From JBBSIG01 sp038232215 (lineage in GTDB: Bacteria; Actinomycetota; Thermoleophilia; Gaiellales; Gaiellaceae): DNA of 10,957 nt. The notes beneath the pieces are model-generated. The model was given only the letters and a program-made list of their open reading frames with translations. It searched no databases and was not told where the DNA came from. The stretch is from contig JBBSIG010000077.1 of assembly GCA_038232215.1 (NCBI GenBank), positions 1-10,957 of the forward strand, given 5' to 3'. Below are positions 1 through 6,692 of the stretch, piece by piece. Each line of letters opens with the position of its first letter. Positions within the stretch are counted from its first letter, which is position 1. Made by a program: the position numbers and the translations under genes.

Positions 1-562
1 CGATTCGCGCGAGGCCGTCCTGCAGGAGACCCCAGCCGAGCGCCTCGATCTCCGGCCCGTGCCTACCCGTGAGGCTCGTCGCGTGCACCTGCAGCAGCCA
101 GCCGCGCCGCGCGAGCTCCGCGGCGATACCCGGGCCGGCTTCCGTTCGCTCGGGGTGCGCGACCACCGGCAGCAGGCCGGCCAGCTCGATCCACTCCGCC
201 ACCTCGAAGAAGAGCTCCGGCGGTCCCGTGAACGGCACCTCGACGAGGACCGCCTCGAGGCCCTCGAGCGCGAAGCGACGCGGATCCTCGTCGAGGAGGG
301 AGCGCATCGGCGTCAGCTCCCAGCCGAGCCGCAGCTCGAGCCCCGCCCGGGGCCGGAGCCGGACGTGGGCGTCGCGCACCTCCCGCTCGCGCTCCGGCGT
401 CAGGGGGGCGAACGGCGAGACGTGAGGCGTCGCCCAGAGGATCCGCGTGCCTCGGCGGGCCGCCTCCCGGCAGAGCTCTCCGCCCTCTGCGACCGAGCCG
501 ACCCCGTCGTCGCCGGAGGGGACCACGTGGCTGTGACAGTCGACGAAGGCGGCCTCCGGCAC
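1..562 (-). CDS. PHP-family CpsB/YwqE-like protein-tyrosine phosphatase, partial (C-terminus off the left edge)
   Basis: Reading leftward from a GTG at 560-562, the frame stays open for 187 codons to the window edge. The product starts VPEAAFVDCHSHVVPSGDDG. Metal-binding PHP motifs are visible: D8-x-H10-x-H12 with DDG at 18-20, TPH at 45-47, the acidic residue in GWELTP (E82) and AHPER at 135-139. This pattern is typical of the manganese-dependent bacterial tyrosine phosphatases CpsB, Wzb-analogue CapC and YwqE, which dephosphorylate BY-kinases controlling capsule chain length. Those proteins are about 245-255 residues, so roughly 55-65 residues, including the expected last Asp-x-His ligands, lie outside. 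An in-frame TAG four codons upstream leaves this GTG as the only usable start. The gene is divergent from the decarboxylase gene at 666. A kinase partner is not in the window. A general PHP hydrolase is the alternative. Confidence 0.85.
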   Translation of the reverse strand, partial: MPEAAFVDCHSHVVPSGDDGVGSVAEGGELCREAARRGTRILWATPHVSPFAPLTPEREREVRDAHVRLRPRAGLELRLGWELTPMRSLLDEDPRRFALEGLEAVLVEVPFTGPPELFFEVAEWIELAGLLPVVAHPERTEAGPGIAAELARRGWLLQVHATSLTGRHGPEIEALGWGLLQDGLARI

Positions 563-665
563 CGTCGCACGCTATCTCTCCACCGGCACCGGAGGGCCCG
601 GGAGTGCGGTAAAAGCTCTGTAAGGATCGAGAGGAGTCCTCGGACGCGCTGCGTACTCTCTCCTC
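563..665. promoter_or_regulatory. Divergent promoter region between the PHP phosphatase and the decarboxylase genes
   Basis: These 103 bases hold no gene. On the plus strand TACTCT (654-659) is followed by 6 nt and then the GTG at 666. On the minus strand TAGCGT (574 to 569) is followed by 6 nt and then the GTG at 562. A TANNNT -10 box at this distance puts the transcription start at or next to the start codon, which is the known arrangement for leaderless actinobacterial mRNAs. Neither start has a well-spaced Shine-Dalgarno sequence; the minus strand has GGAGAG about 13 nt away, which is too far. No clear -35 TTGACA is visible. The region is less GC-rich around 609-628 than its surroundings. 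An 11-bp palindrome at 631-641 lies between the two boxes. Confidence 0.5.
631..641. repeat. Short perfect palindrome GAGGA-G-TCCTC, possible operator
   Basis: Two 5-bp arms flank one central base in the intergenic region between divergent genes. Relative to the predicted start at 666 it lies about 25-35 bp upstream, overlapping where a -35 element would be. A regulator could bind here, but such a short palindrome can occur by chance. Confidence 0.25.
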
Positions 666-1604
666 GTGCCCACCGCCGTCGTCACGGGCGGAGCCGGGTT
701 TCTCGGCTCGCATCTCTGCGATCACCTGTTGGCTCAGGACTTTCGCGTTCTCTGCGTGGACAACCTCGACACGGGCTCGCTCCAGAACGTCGAGCACATG
801 CGCGCCGAGCGGTACACGTTCCTCCACCACGACATCACCGCGCACCTGGAGATCGAGGAGCCGGTCGACTTCGTCTTCCACCTGGCCAGCCCGGCGAGCC
901 CCATCGACTACGCGCGGCTGCCGCTGCAGACGCTCAAGGTCGGCTCGTACGGGACGCACAACGCGCTCGGCCTTGCGAAGTGGAAGCGCGCGCGCTTCCT
1001 GCTCACCTCGACGAGCGAGGTCTACGGAGACCCGCTGATCCACCCGCAGCCCGAGACGTACTGGGGCAACGTGAACCCGATCGGCCCGCGCGGCGTCTAC
1101 GACGAGGCGAAGCGCTACGCCGAGGCGATGACCATGGCGTATCACCGCCAGCAGGGAGTGGACACCTGCATCGCCCGCATCTTCAACACCTACGGCACGC
1201 GCATGCGGCCCCACGACGGCCGTGCCGTCCCCACTTTCGTTCGCCAGGCGCTCGAGAACAAGCCCCTGACCGTCTTCGGCGAGGGGACGCAGACGCGGAG
1301 CTTCTGCTACGTCGACGACATGATCCGGGGGCTCTTCGCCCTCGCGACGAGCGGAGAGCACCTGCCCGTCAACCTCGGGAATCCCGAGGAGCTGACGCTC
1401 ATCGAGCTCGCGGAGACCGTCATCCGCGTTACGGGCTCGAAGAGCGAGATCGTGTACGAGGCTCTGCCTGTCGACGATCCGCAGGTGCGCCAGCCCGACA
1501 TCACCCGAGCCCGGCAGCTCTTGAGCTGGGAGCCCGAAGTCGAACTCGAGGACGGTCTTCGCCGGATGCTCGGCGCGGCCGGAAGGGAGCCAGTCAATGC
1601 TTAA
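666..1604 (+). CDS. UDP-glucuronate decarboxylase (UDP-xylose synthase)-like, NAD-dependent extended SDR
   Basis: A 312-residue cytosolic Rossmann-fold enzyme. VTGGAGFLG near residue 6 carries the G8-x-x-G11-x-x-G14 NAD motif, and D32 (VDN) should bind the ribose. The active site is TSTSEVYG (114-121) with Y145-x-x-x-K149 in YDEAK. The Ser-Glu pair before VYG, the NPIGPRGVYDEAKRYAE stretch (137-153) and TRSFCYVDD (210-218) are characteristic of UDP-glucuronate decarboxylases, which oxidise and decarboxylate UDP-GlcA to UDP-xylose. The length matches the family. The GTG start is placed just before the glycine-rich motif and lies 6 nt after a TACTCT box. The stop overlaps the next gene by 8 nt. 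It would supply a pentose donor to the surface-polysaccharide glycosyltransferases nearby. A dTDP-glucose 4,6-dehydratase-like or epimerase activity is the alternative; the exact substrate is not proven by motifs. Confidence 0.83.
   Translation: MPTAVVTGGAGFLGSHLCDHLLAQDFRVLCVDNLDTGSLQNVEHMRAERYTFLHHDITAHLEIEEPVDFVFHLASPASPIDYARLPLQTLKVGSYGTHNALGLAKWKRARFLLTSTSEVYGDPLIHPQPETYWGNVNPIGPRGVYDEAKRYAEAMTMAYHRQQGVDTCIARIFNTYGTRMRPHDGRAVPTFVRQALENKPLTVFGEGTQTRSFCYVDDMIRGLFALATSGEHLPVNLGNPEELTLIELAETVIRVTGSKSEIVYEALPVDDPQVRQPDITRARQLLSWEPEVELEDGLRRMLGAAGREPVNA
1581..1589 (+). promoter_or_regulatory. Ribosome binding site of the secreted glycoside hydrolase
   Basis: GGAAGGGAG ends 7 nt before the ATG at 1597 and lies inside the end of the decarboxylase coding sequence. 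It is one of the few clear Shine-Dalgarno sequences in the window. It supports internal-gene translation within an operon and fixes the start of the hydrolase. Confidence 0.65.
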
Positions 1605-2745
1605 GCGTGTTGTGCTCGTCGTCGCCCTGCTCGTCACCGCGGTCGGCTTCAGCGTGCCCGCGGCCTCTGCGAAACCGCACATGCTCGTCGGGATCCTCGA
1701 CGAGGCGAACACCCTCTACGGAGACCCGGACCGCACCTTCCCGATCCTGAAGCAGCTTCGCACGCAGGTGCTGCGGGTCAACATGTACTGGGGCGGCCGC
1801 TTCGGCGTCGCCCAGTCGGGCCGTCCGGAGGTCGCGACCGACCCGGACGACTTCGCCTACGACTGGGAGATCTACGACCGGACCGTGAACTACGGGGCGC
1901 AGTACGGGGTCAAGATCATGTTCTCGATCTTCGGCACCCCCACCTGGGCCAACAAGGGCAAGGGTCTCACCTACGCGCCCACGAACTTCCTCGACCTGCA
2001 GAAGTTCGCGATCGCGGCCGCGAAGCGCTACAGCGGCACCTTCGAGGGCACCGACGGGCGCAACCTCCCCGCCGTGCGGCTCTGGACGGCCTGGAACGAG
2101 CCCAACAACCCGCTGCAGCTGAAGCCGCAGTACCGCAAGGTGGGCCGCACGTTCGTGATGCAGAGCGCGAGGGACTACGCGCGGATCTGCAACGCGGTCT
2201 ACAACGGCATCCACCAGACACTGATCAGGAACGAGAAGGTCGCCTGCGGCGTCACCTCACCGCGCGGCAACAACAACCCGAACCCAAAGGGCAGCACCCG
2301 GCCGTCGGTCTCGCCGCTCGCGTTCCTGCGCGCTGCGAAGAAGGCGGGCATGCGTCGCTTCGACGCGTATGCCCACCAGCCGTACTACGGCAAGAAGACG
2401 GAGAAGCCGAACACGCGGCCGACGGCGAGGACCGCCGTCGGGCTCGGCAACATCGGCGACCTGATCACGGAGCTGACGCGGCTGTACGGGCGCAAGCCGC
2501 TGTGGATCACCGAGTACGCGTACCAGACGAATCCGCCGGACAAGCTCTTCGGTGTCACGTACAAGCAGCAGGCCGACTATCTGAGGCAGGCGTTCGCGAT
2601 CGCCCGCAAGAACCCGCGCATCGACCTGATGCTCTGGTTCCTCGTGCGCGACGACACGTCACCCTTCGGCTGGCAGTCGGGGTTCTTCACGCCGAGAGGC
2701 GTCAAGAAGCCGGCGTTCACCGCGTTCCAGCGCCTCCCCCACTAG
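1597..2745 (+). CDS. Secreted glycoside hydrolase, clan GH-A (TIM-barrel, GH5/GH39-like)
   Basis: The 382-residue product begins with a Sec signal peptide: MLKR, a hydrophobic core at about 5-20, and a probable cleavage after ASA (residue 25). The mature part looks like a (beta/alpha)8 barrel. LWTAWNEPNN carries N167-E168, the usual acid/base pair of clan GH-A, and PLWITEYAYQT carries E306, the likely nucleophile. DAYAHQPYY (256-264) and W347 are likely substrate-site positions. The protein ends shortly after the barrel, with no carbohydrate-binding domain or anchor. It overlaps the decarboxylase stop by 8 nt (ATGCTTAA), so the two are translated from one mRNA. Polysaccharide loci often carry such a hydrolase, for example PslG of Pseudomonas, which acts on the polymer being made. 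By analogy this one may trim or release the polymer. The glycosidic bond cut cannot be read from the sequence. The last 87 nt overlap an opposing gene. Confidence 0.82.
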   Translation: MLKRVVLVVALLVTAVGFSVPAASAKPHMLVGILDEANTLYGDPDRTFPILKQLRTQVLRVNMYWGGRFGVAQSGRPEVATDPDDFAYDWEIYDRTVNYGAQYGVKIMFSIFGTPTWANKGKGLTYAPTNFLDLQKFAIAAAKRYSGTFEGTDGRNLPAVRLWTAWNEPNNPLQLKPQYRKVGRTFVMQSARDYARICNAVYNGIHQTLIRNEKVACGVTSPRGNNNPNPKGSTRPSVSPLAFLRAAKKAGMRRFDAYAHQPYYGKKTEKPNTRPTARTAVGLGNIGDLITELTRLYGRKPLWITEYAYQTNPPDKLFGVTYKQQADYLRQAFAIARKNPRIDLMLWFLVRDDTSPFGWQSGFFTPRGVKKPAFTAFQRLPH

Positions 2746-4077
2746 ACCCGCCGCGAGCAGCGGCACGAGCGCACCGCCACCCACGAGCAGCGAGGTGACG
2801 GTGCGCTCGGCCGTCCAGGCGAGCGTCAGCTGGATCGGGACGATCGAGATCCAGTAGACGAGCACGAGGCCGGCGAAGGAGAGCGCCAGCCAGGCTCCGA
2901 CGAAGGCCGCCAGCCTGCCGCGCCCGCTCACGAGCGCAGCGGCGAACGCGAGCACGACGAGCGGCGCGAGCAGGCCCCAGCCGGCGCTCCAGAGCTGATG
3001 CCAGAGCGCGCTCGCCGCGGGGCGCACGCGCTCGGAGCGATCGGCGAGGTAGCCGGGGTGCAGCAGGCTCGAGAAGCTGTACTCGGGGTTCCGGAGGTCG
3101 TGCGAGGCCAGGAAGAGCCGCCAGGGGGCGAGGAGCGCGAAGGCGGCGCCGACCGCGAGCGCCGCGCGGGGGAGCCGCGAGCGGTCGGAGAGCGCGAGCG
3201 AGCCGAGCAGGGCGAGAGCCGCTGCAGCGGCGAAGAGCGTGCCCTCGCTCTTCGTCAGCATGGCGGCGCCGAGGAAGAGCCCGCCGGGCACGAGCGTCCA
3301 GCTCTCCCCCGAATCGACGAAGCGCGCGAGCGCGGCGACGGCGAGCGCGACGAGGAACGCGAGCGGGATGTCGGCGAGGTTGGTGGAGAGCTGCTTCAGC
3401 ACGGCCGAGGCGGAGAACAGCACGAGGAGGGTGATGCCGACCGCCGCGGCGGGAACGCGCGGGCGTAGCAGCCCCCACAGCCCGCCCGCGAACGCGAAGG
3501 CGAGCAGGATGAGCTGGACGTGCACGAGCGTCCCGTCGAACGCGCCCATCGCCCGGAAGCCGATCGCCTCGAGCGAGGGCAGGTAGAGCGGGTGCTGGAG
3601 TGGCGGGTACGTCGTGAAGACCGGTCCGCCCGTGCCGCCGAACTCGTACAGCGCCTTCGCCTTGAGCCCCCAGATGGCCCAGCCATCCCACTCGACGAGC
3701 GGCCTGACGGCGTACGCCCGCGCCGCGACGAGCAGGAGGACGAGGGCGGCGGCGAGCCCGAGCCAGCCGATCGCCAGGCTCGTCGCGGGTTCCGCCGGCG
3801 CTCGCTCGCCCGGGGGCAGGCGCCGGGCTCGACGGACGCCGAGAGCGAGCACGACGGCGGCAACGACGGCGAGCTCAGGGAGACCGAGCGGTACGTCGAC
3901 GAGAGCGAGGTGCGCCGAGGCGACGCCCGCGACGGCGAGCCCGAGCGCGTACGCGAGCGGCAGGCGCTCCCGGAGCGCCGTCCGGGTGGGCGCGAGGCGG
4001 AGCAGCGGCAGGAGTCCGGCCCCGAGCGCGAGGTAGAGCGCGTTCACGGCGAGCAGGCCCACGAGACTCCCGTTCAT
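2659..4077 (-). CDS. Polytopic GT-C-like membrane glycosyltransferase
   Basis: A 472-residue protein with about ten or more hydrophobic segments, starting with one at residues 5-26 and ending with one near 428-446, followed by a charged tail (about 447-472). After a membrane segment at about 104-121 comes the first long outside loop with VEWDGWAIWGLKAKALY (128-144) and YPPLQHPLYLPSLEA (157-171). The E129-W-D131 pair is placed like the acidic motif of GT-C glycosyltransferases, which use polyprenyl-phosphate sugars and act outside the membrane. LADIPLAFL and MLTKSEGTLF further along are also typical of this fold. The ATG overlaps the upstream stop (ATGA). It probably adds a side sugar to the polymer or another envelope acceptor. 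Acceptor and donor are unknown. The 3' end lies antisense over 87 nt of the hydrolase gene; no earlier in-frame stop exists. Confidence 0.72.
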   Translation of the reverse strand: MNGSLVGLLAVNALYLALGAGLLPLLRLAPTRTALRERLPLAYALGLAVAGVASAHLALVDVPLGLPELAVVAAVVLALGVRRARRLPPGERAPAEPATSLAIGWLGLAAALVLLLVAARAYAVRPLVEWDGWAIWGLKAKALYEFGGTGGPVFTTYPPLQHPLYLPSLEAIGFRAMGAFDGTLVHVQLILLAFAFAGGLWGLLRPRVPAAAVGITLLVLFSASAVLKQLSTNLADIPLAFLVALAVAALARFVDSGESWTLVPGGLFLGAAMLTKSEGTLFAAAAALALLGSLALSDRSRLPRAALAVGAAFALLAPWRLFLASHDLRNPEYSFSSLLHPGYLADRSERVRPAASALWHQLWSAGWGLLAPLVVLAFAAALVSGRGRLAAFVGAWLALSFAGLVLVYWISIVPIQLTLAWTAERTVTSLLVGGGALVPLLAAGLVGEALERGERRLLDASRREEPRLPAEG

Positions 4078-4523
4078 CGCCTCACCCGGGCGACCGAGGC
4101 GGCCCGGCCCGCCAGCCGCTCCACGCGGCCGAGCCTGACCCCGAGCGTCCGCGGGTCGGCGCCGACCGACAGGATCACCTCTGCCTGCCGCGGGTCGGTG
4201 ACGGCGATCGCGGGTAGCAGCAGAAAGCGTCCGAACGCCCGCACGGCCGTCGGAAGGTCGACGCCGGTGAAGTAGCGCCCGGGCGCCACCTGGAGGTAGT
4301 AGCGCTCGCCGCGTCGCAGGCGGGCGGCGAAGAAGCGTTCCGTGTCGAGCGGCAGCAGGCCCTGGAACTGCGGCACGACGTTCGGCTGCTCGCGCGTCAG
4401 GTCGGCGTAGGCCGAGTGCTGGCTCGACAGGAAGCGGAGCGTGCCGGGAAGCGTCCAGAGGGTCGAGGCGAGGGCGAGAACGAGCAGCAAGACGGCGAGC
4501 CCGTCCCGCGCGCGGAGGCTCAC
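4074..4523 (-). CDS. Small membrane-anchored protein of unknown function
   Basis: I do not recognise a family. The GTG at 4521-4523 overlaps the upstream glycosyltransferase stop (GTGA) and gives 149 residues: VSLRARDG, one strong hydrophobic segment at about 9-25, then about 120 residues probably outside the membrane. The frame stays open upstream to 4892, but that extension is Arg/Gly/Pro-rich antisense-like shadow of the glycosyltransferase gene and is rejected. The outer part has a tyrosine/phenylalanine-rich stretch (RGERYYLQVAPGRYF, 71-85), a second hydrophobic patch (FLLLPAIAVTD, 100-110) and an alternating stretch EVILSVGADPRTLGV (115-129) that looks like beta structure. Its stop overlaps the GT-C start (ATGA). 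The tight coupling to two glycosyltransferases suggests an accessory role, perhaps as partner or extracytoplasmic domain for the GT-C protein. That role is inference only. Confidence 0.7.
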   Translation of the reverse strand: MSLRARDGLAVLLLVLALASTLWTLPGTLRFLSSQHSAYADLTREQPNVVPQFQGLLPLDTERFFAARLRRGERYYLQVAPGRYFTGVDLPTAVRAFGRFLLLPAIAVTDPRQAEVILSVGADPRTLGVRLGRVERLAGRAASVARVRR

Positions 4524-5689
4524 CGGGGCGTCGTCTCGAGCAGCGAGCGGTACAGGCGGTCGACGTCGTCGACGAGCCGGTCGACGGCGTAGCGGGGGAT
4601 CACCCGCGCGCGCCCGGCGGCGCCCATCCGCGCCCGCAGCTCCGGGTCGGCGGCGAGCCTCGAGAGGCGCTCGGCGAGCTCGTCGACCGCGCCGGGCGCC
4701 ACGAGGAAGCCGTCCTTGCCCTCCCGGACGACGTCGGGGACGCCGCCCACCGCCGTCGCCACGACCGGCCGGCCCGCGGCGAGCGCCTCGATCGCGCTCA
4801 CCGGCGTGCCCTCGCTCGTCGAGGGCAGGACGAGGGCGTCGAAGGCGGCGTAGAACCGGCCGACGTCCTCCTGGTAGCCGAGGAAGAGGCAATGGCGGAT
4901 CACCCCGAGCTCGGACGCGCGCCGCTCGATCGCGTCGCGCTCGGGGCCGTCGCCGACGAGGCAGAGGAGCGCGTCGACGCCGCTCTCGCGCAGGCGCCTG
5001 CAGGCGAGGAGGACGTCCTCCGTTCGCTTGACCCCTGTCATGCGGCCGATCCAGCCGACGGCGAAGCGCTCGCTGCCGATGCCGAGCACACGCCTCGCCT
5101 CCTCGCGCGTCCCTTCCTCCACGGCGACGCGCTCGTCGAGCGCGATCCCGAGCCGCACGACAGCGAACCGGCCACGCGGCGCCACGCCGAGCGCGACGAG
5201 GTCGTCCCGCACCTCCGGGCTGACGGCGACGAGGGCCGTCGAGACGCGGGCGAGTAGCCGCTCGAGCAGCCGGAAGCCCGCCGTTCGGACGGGGTCGAAG
5301 TAGCCGCGGAGGACATGGCCGTGGAAGGTGTGCACGATGATTGGCGGTCGGGCCTCCCCCGCGAGCAGTGCCGCCAGGCGCCCGACCGCGCCCGCCTTGG
5401 CCGTGTGCGTGTGCAGGATCTGCGGTCTCGTCGAGCGGATCAGGCGCGCGAGCCGGAGCACGGCGACGGCGTCGCGAAGCGGCGAGATCTCGCGGTGCAG
5501 CTCGTCGATCTTCTCGACCCGAACGCCGAGCCCGTCGGCCACGAACGCCATCGAGTCCTCGCCCCGCCCCAGGCTTCCGGCGACGAGCGTCGTCGCGTAG
5601 CCGCGCTCGCGCAGGCCGGCCGTGAGGTAGGCGACGTGGAGCGCGGGGCCGCCCATGTTCAGCCGCGCGATCACGCGCAGCACCTGCAC
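4520..5689 (-). CDS. GT4-family cytosolic glycosyltransferase
   Basis: A 389-residue GT-B fold enzyme. The N-terminal acceptor domain holds NMGGPALHV (11-19), LHTHTAKAGAVGR (92-104) and VHTFHGHV (119-126). The C-terminal donor domain holds GRMTGVKR with R216 and K221 (phosphate contacts), GDGPER (246-251) and the E293-x7-E301 motif in TSEGTPVSAIEALAAG that binds the nucleotide sugar. These are hallmarks of retaining GT4 enzymes. It probably transfers a sugar to a lipid-linked intermediate on the inner face of the membrane. The sequence gives GTG at 5689, with GGAG only 3 nt upstream. A second GTG at 5683 would leave 9 nt spacing and keep the VLRVIARLNMGG core, so it is an equally good start. 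The stop overlaps the small protein's GTG by 3 nt. A hairpin precedes this gene. Confidence 0.88.
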   Translation of the reverse strand: MQVLRVIARLNMGGPALHVAYLTAGLRERGYATTLVAGSLGRGEDSMAFVADGLGVRVEKIDELHREISPLRDAVAVLRLARLIRSTRPQILHTHTAKAGAVGRLAALLAGEARPPIIVHTFHGHVLRGYFDPVRTAGFRLLERLLARVSTALVAVSPEVRDDLVALGVAPRGRFAVVRLGIALDERVAVEEGTREEARRVLGIGSERFAVGWIGRMTGVKRTEDVLLACRRLRESGVDALLCLVGDGPERDAIERRASELGVIRHCLFLGYQEDVGRFYAAFDALVLPSTSEGTPVSAIEALAAGRPVVATAVGGVPDVVREGKDGFLVAPGAVDELAERLSRLAADPELRARMGAAGRARVIPRYAVDRLVDDVDRLYRSLLETTPR

Positions 5690-5701
5690 CGGCTCCGCAC
5701 G

Positions 5702-5753
5702 GCCCGGGAGAACGGTTGTGGACGAATCGTTCGTGAGTTGTTCCGTTCCCGGC
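5702..5753 (-). terminator. Nested stem-loop between the 4-epimerase and GT4 genes
   Basis: The 64-nt gap between these same-strand genes is almost filled by two nested inverted repeats. The outer arms, 5702-5715 and 5743-5753, pair over about 11 bp with two small bulges. Inside lies ACGAA-TCG-TTCGT (5722-5734), a perfect 5-bp stem with a 3-nt loop. The structure starts directly after the epimerase stop codon. No T-run follows on the minus strand, so it may be a partial terminator, an mRNA-processing or stability element, or a control element for the downstream part of the operon. Confidence 0.4.
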
Positions 5754-6692
5754 TCAGGCGACGGCGAGGGCGTCGGCCGTCAGGCGCAGACCCTCCTTCA
5801 GTCCCACGCGCGGCCTGAAGCCGAGCAGTCGGCCGGCTTCGCTCACGTCGGCCCACGAGTCGCGGACGTCGCCGGCGCGGGCCGGGAGGTACCGCTTCTC
5901 GACCTCGCGACCGAGCACCTCGCCGATCCAGTCGGCGAGGTCGTTCACGGTGGCCGAGCTGCCCGTCGCCAGGTTCAGGACGCTACCGCTGACGCCGGCG
6001 GCCTCCGCGGCGAGCAGGTTGCCCTCCACCACGTTCGCGACGTACGTGAAGTCGCGCGACTGCGTCCCGTCGCCGTAGATCGGCACCGGCTCCCCCGCCG
6101 AGACGGCGGCCAGGAAGCGCGGGACGACCGCGGCGTACTGCGAGCTCGGGTCCTGGCGCGGGCCGAAGACGTTGAAGTAGCGCAGCGCCACCGTCTCGAG
6201 GCCCGGATAGACGCGGCTGAAGCTGACGCAGTAGCGCTCTGCCGCGAGCTTCGCGACGGCGTACGGCGCGATCGGATCGAGCGCCGCCGACTCGACACGG
6301 GGCAAGGCGCCGGCGTTTCCGTAGACGGAGGAGGACGACGCGGCCACGACGCGGCGCACGCCCTCGTCGCGTGCGGCGAGAAGCACGTTGAGCGTGCCCT
6401 CGACGTTGACCGCGCTCGTCGTCAAAGGATCCTGCACGGAGCGCGGCACGGACGGCAGCGCGCCCTGGTGGAAGACGACCTCGACCCCGCGCGTGGCCGC
6501 ATGGACGCGCTCGTAGCTCCGGAGCTCGCCCTCGACGATCTCGACGTCGTCCTCGAGCTCCTCGAGGTTGCCCCGGCTGCCCGTGGAGAAGTTGTCGAGC
6601 ACGCGCACGGCGTCTCCGGCCTCGAGCAGCGCGCGGACGAGGTTCGAGCCGATGAAGCCGGCGCCGCCGGTGACGAGGACCTTTCGGCTCAC
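5754..6692 (-). CDS. UDP-hexose/UDP-N-acetylhexosamine 4-epimerase, WbpP-like extended SDR
   Basis: A 312-residue NAD-dependent epimerase/dehydratase. VTGGAGFIGSN carries the G9-x-x-G12-x-x-G15 nucleotide motif, D33 follows the second strand, and the catalytic set is ASSSSVYG (118-125) plus Y144-x-x-x-K148 in YAVAK. FHQGALPSVPRSVQDP (74-89) and LRYFNVFGPRQDP (170-182) closely resemble the WbpP/Gne group of UDP-GlcNAc/GalNAc 4-epimerases. S279 in DVRDSWADV appears to sit where WbpP has the small serine that lets N-acetylated sugars fit; this alignment is from memory. The GTG start overlaps the stop of the polymerase/ligase gene by 4 nt (GTGA). It would supply an epimerised sugar nucleotide, such as UDP-GalNAc or UDP-Gal, to the linked glycosyltransferases. 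A plain UDP-glucose 4-epimerase or UDP-GlcA epimerase is possible. Confidence 0.85.
   Translation of the reverse strand: MSRKVLVTGGAGFIGSNLVRALLEAGDAVRVLDNFSTGSRGNLEELEDDVEIVEGELRSYERVHAATRGVEVVFHQGALPSVPRSVQDPLTTSAVNVEGTLNVLLAARDEGVRRVVAASSSSVYGNAGALPRVESAALDPIAPYAVAKLAAERYCVSFSRVYPGLETVALRYFNVFGPRQDPSSQYAAVVPRFLAAVSAGEPVPIYGDGTQSRDFTYVANVVEGNLLAAEAAGVSGSVLNLATGSSATVNDLADWIGEVLGREVEKRYLPARAGDVRDSWADVSEAGRLLGFRPRVGLKEGLRLTADALAVA

Noticed and set aside
581..592. Tandem CACCGG repeat
   Set aside because: Two 6-bp units in GC-rich DNA; no further copies with regular spacing, so no CRISPR or operator array.
59..1750. Long open frames on both strands (up to about 560 codons) over the phosphatase, decarboxylase and hydrolase start
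   Set aside because: Arg/Gly/Pro/Ala-rich low-complexity translations with no motifs. They are out of frame with genes that show clear catalytic motifs, and arise from high GC content.
2746..4077. Plus-strand open frames of up to 250 codons opposite the GT-C gene
   Set aside because: Glu/Arg-rich translations produced by the antisense of Leu/Ala-rich membrane segments; no start signals or motifs.
4524..4892. Extension of the small membrane protein to 272 residues
   Set aside because: The added part is an Arg/Gly/Pro-rich shadow of the GT4 donor domain in another frame.
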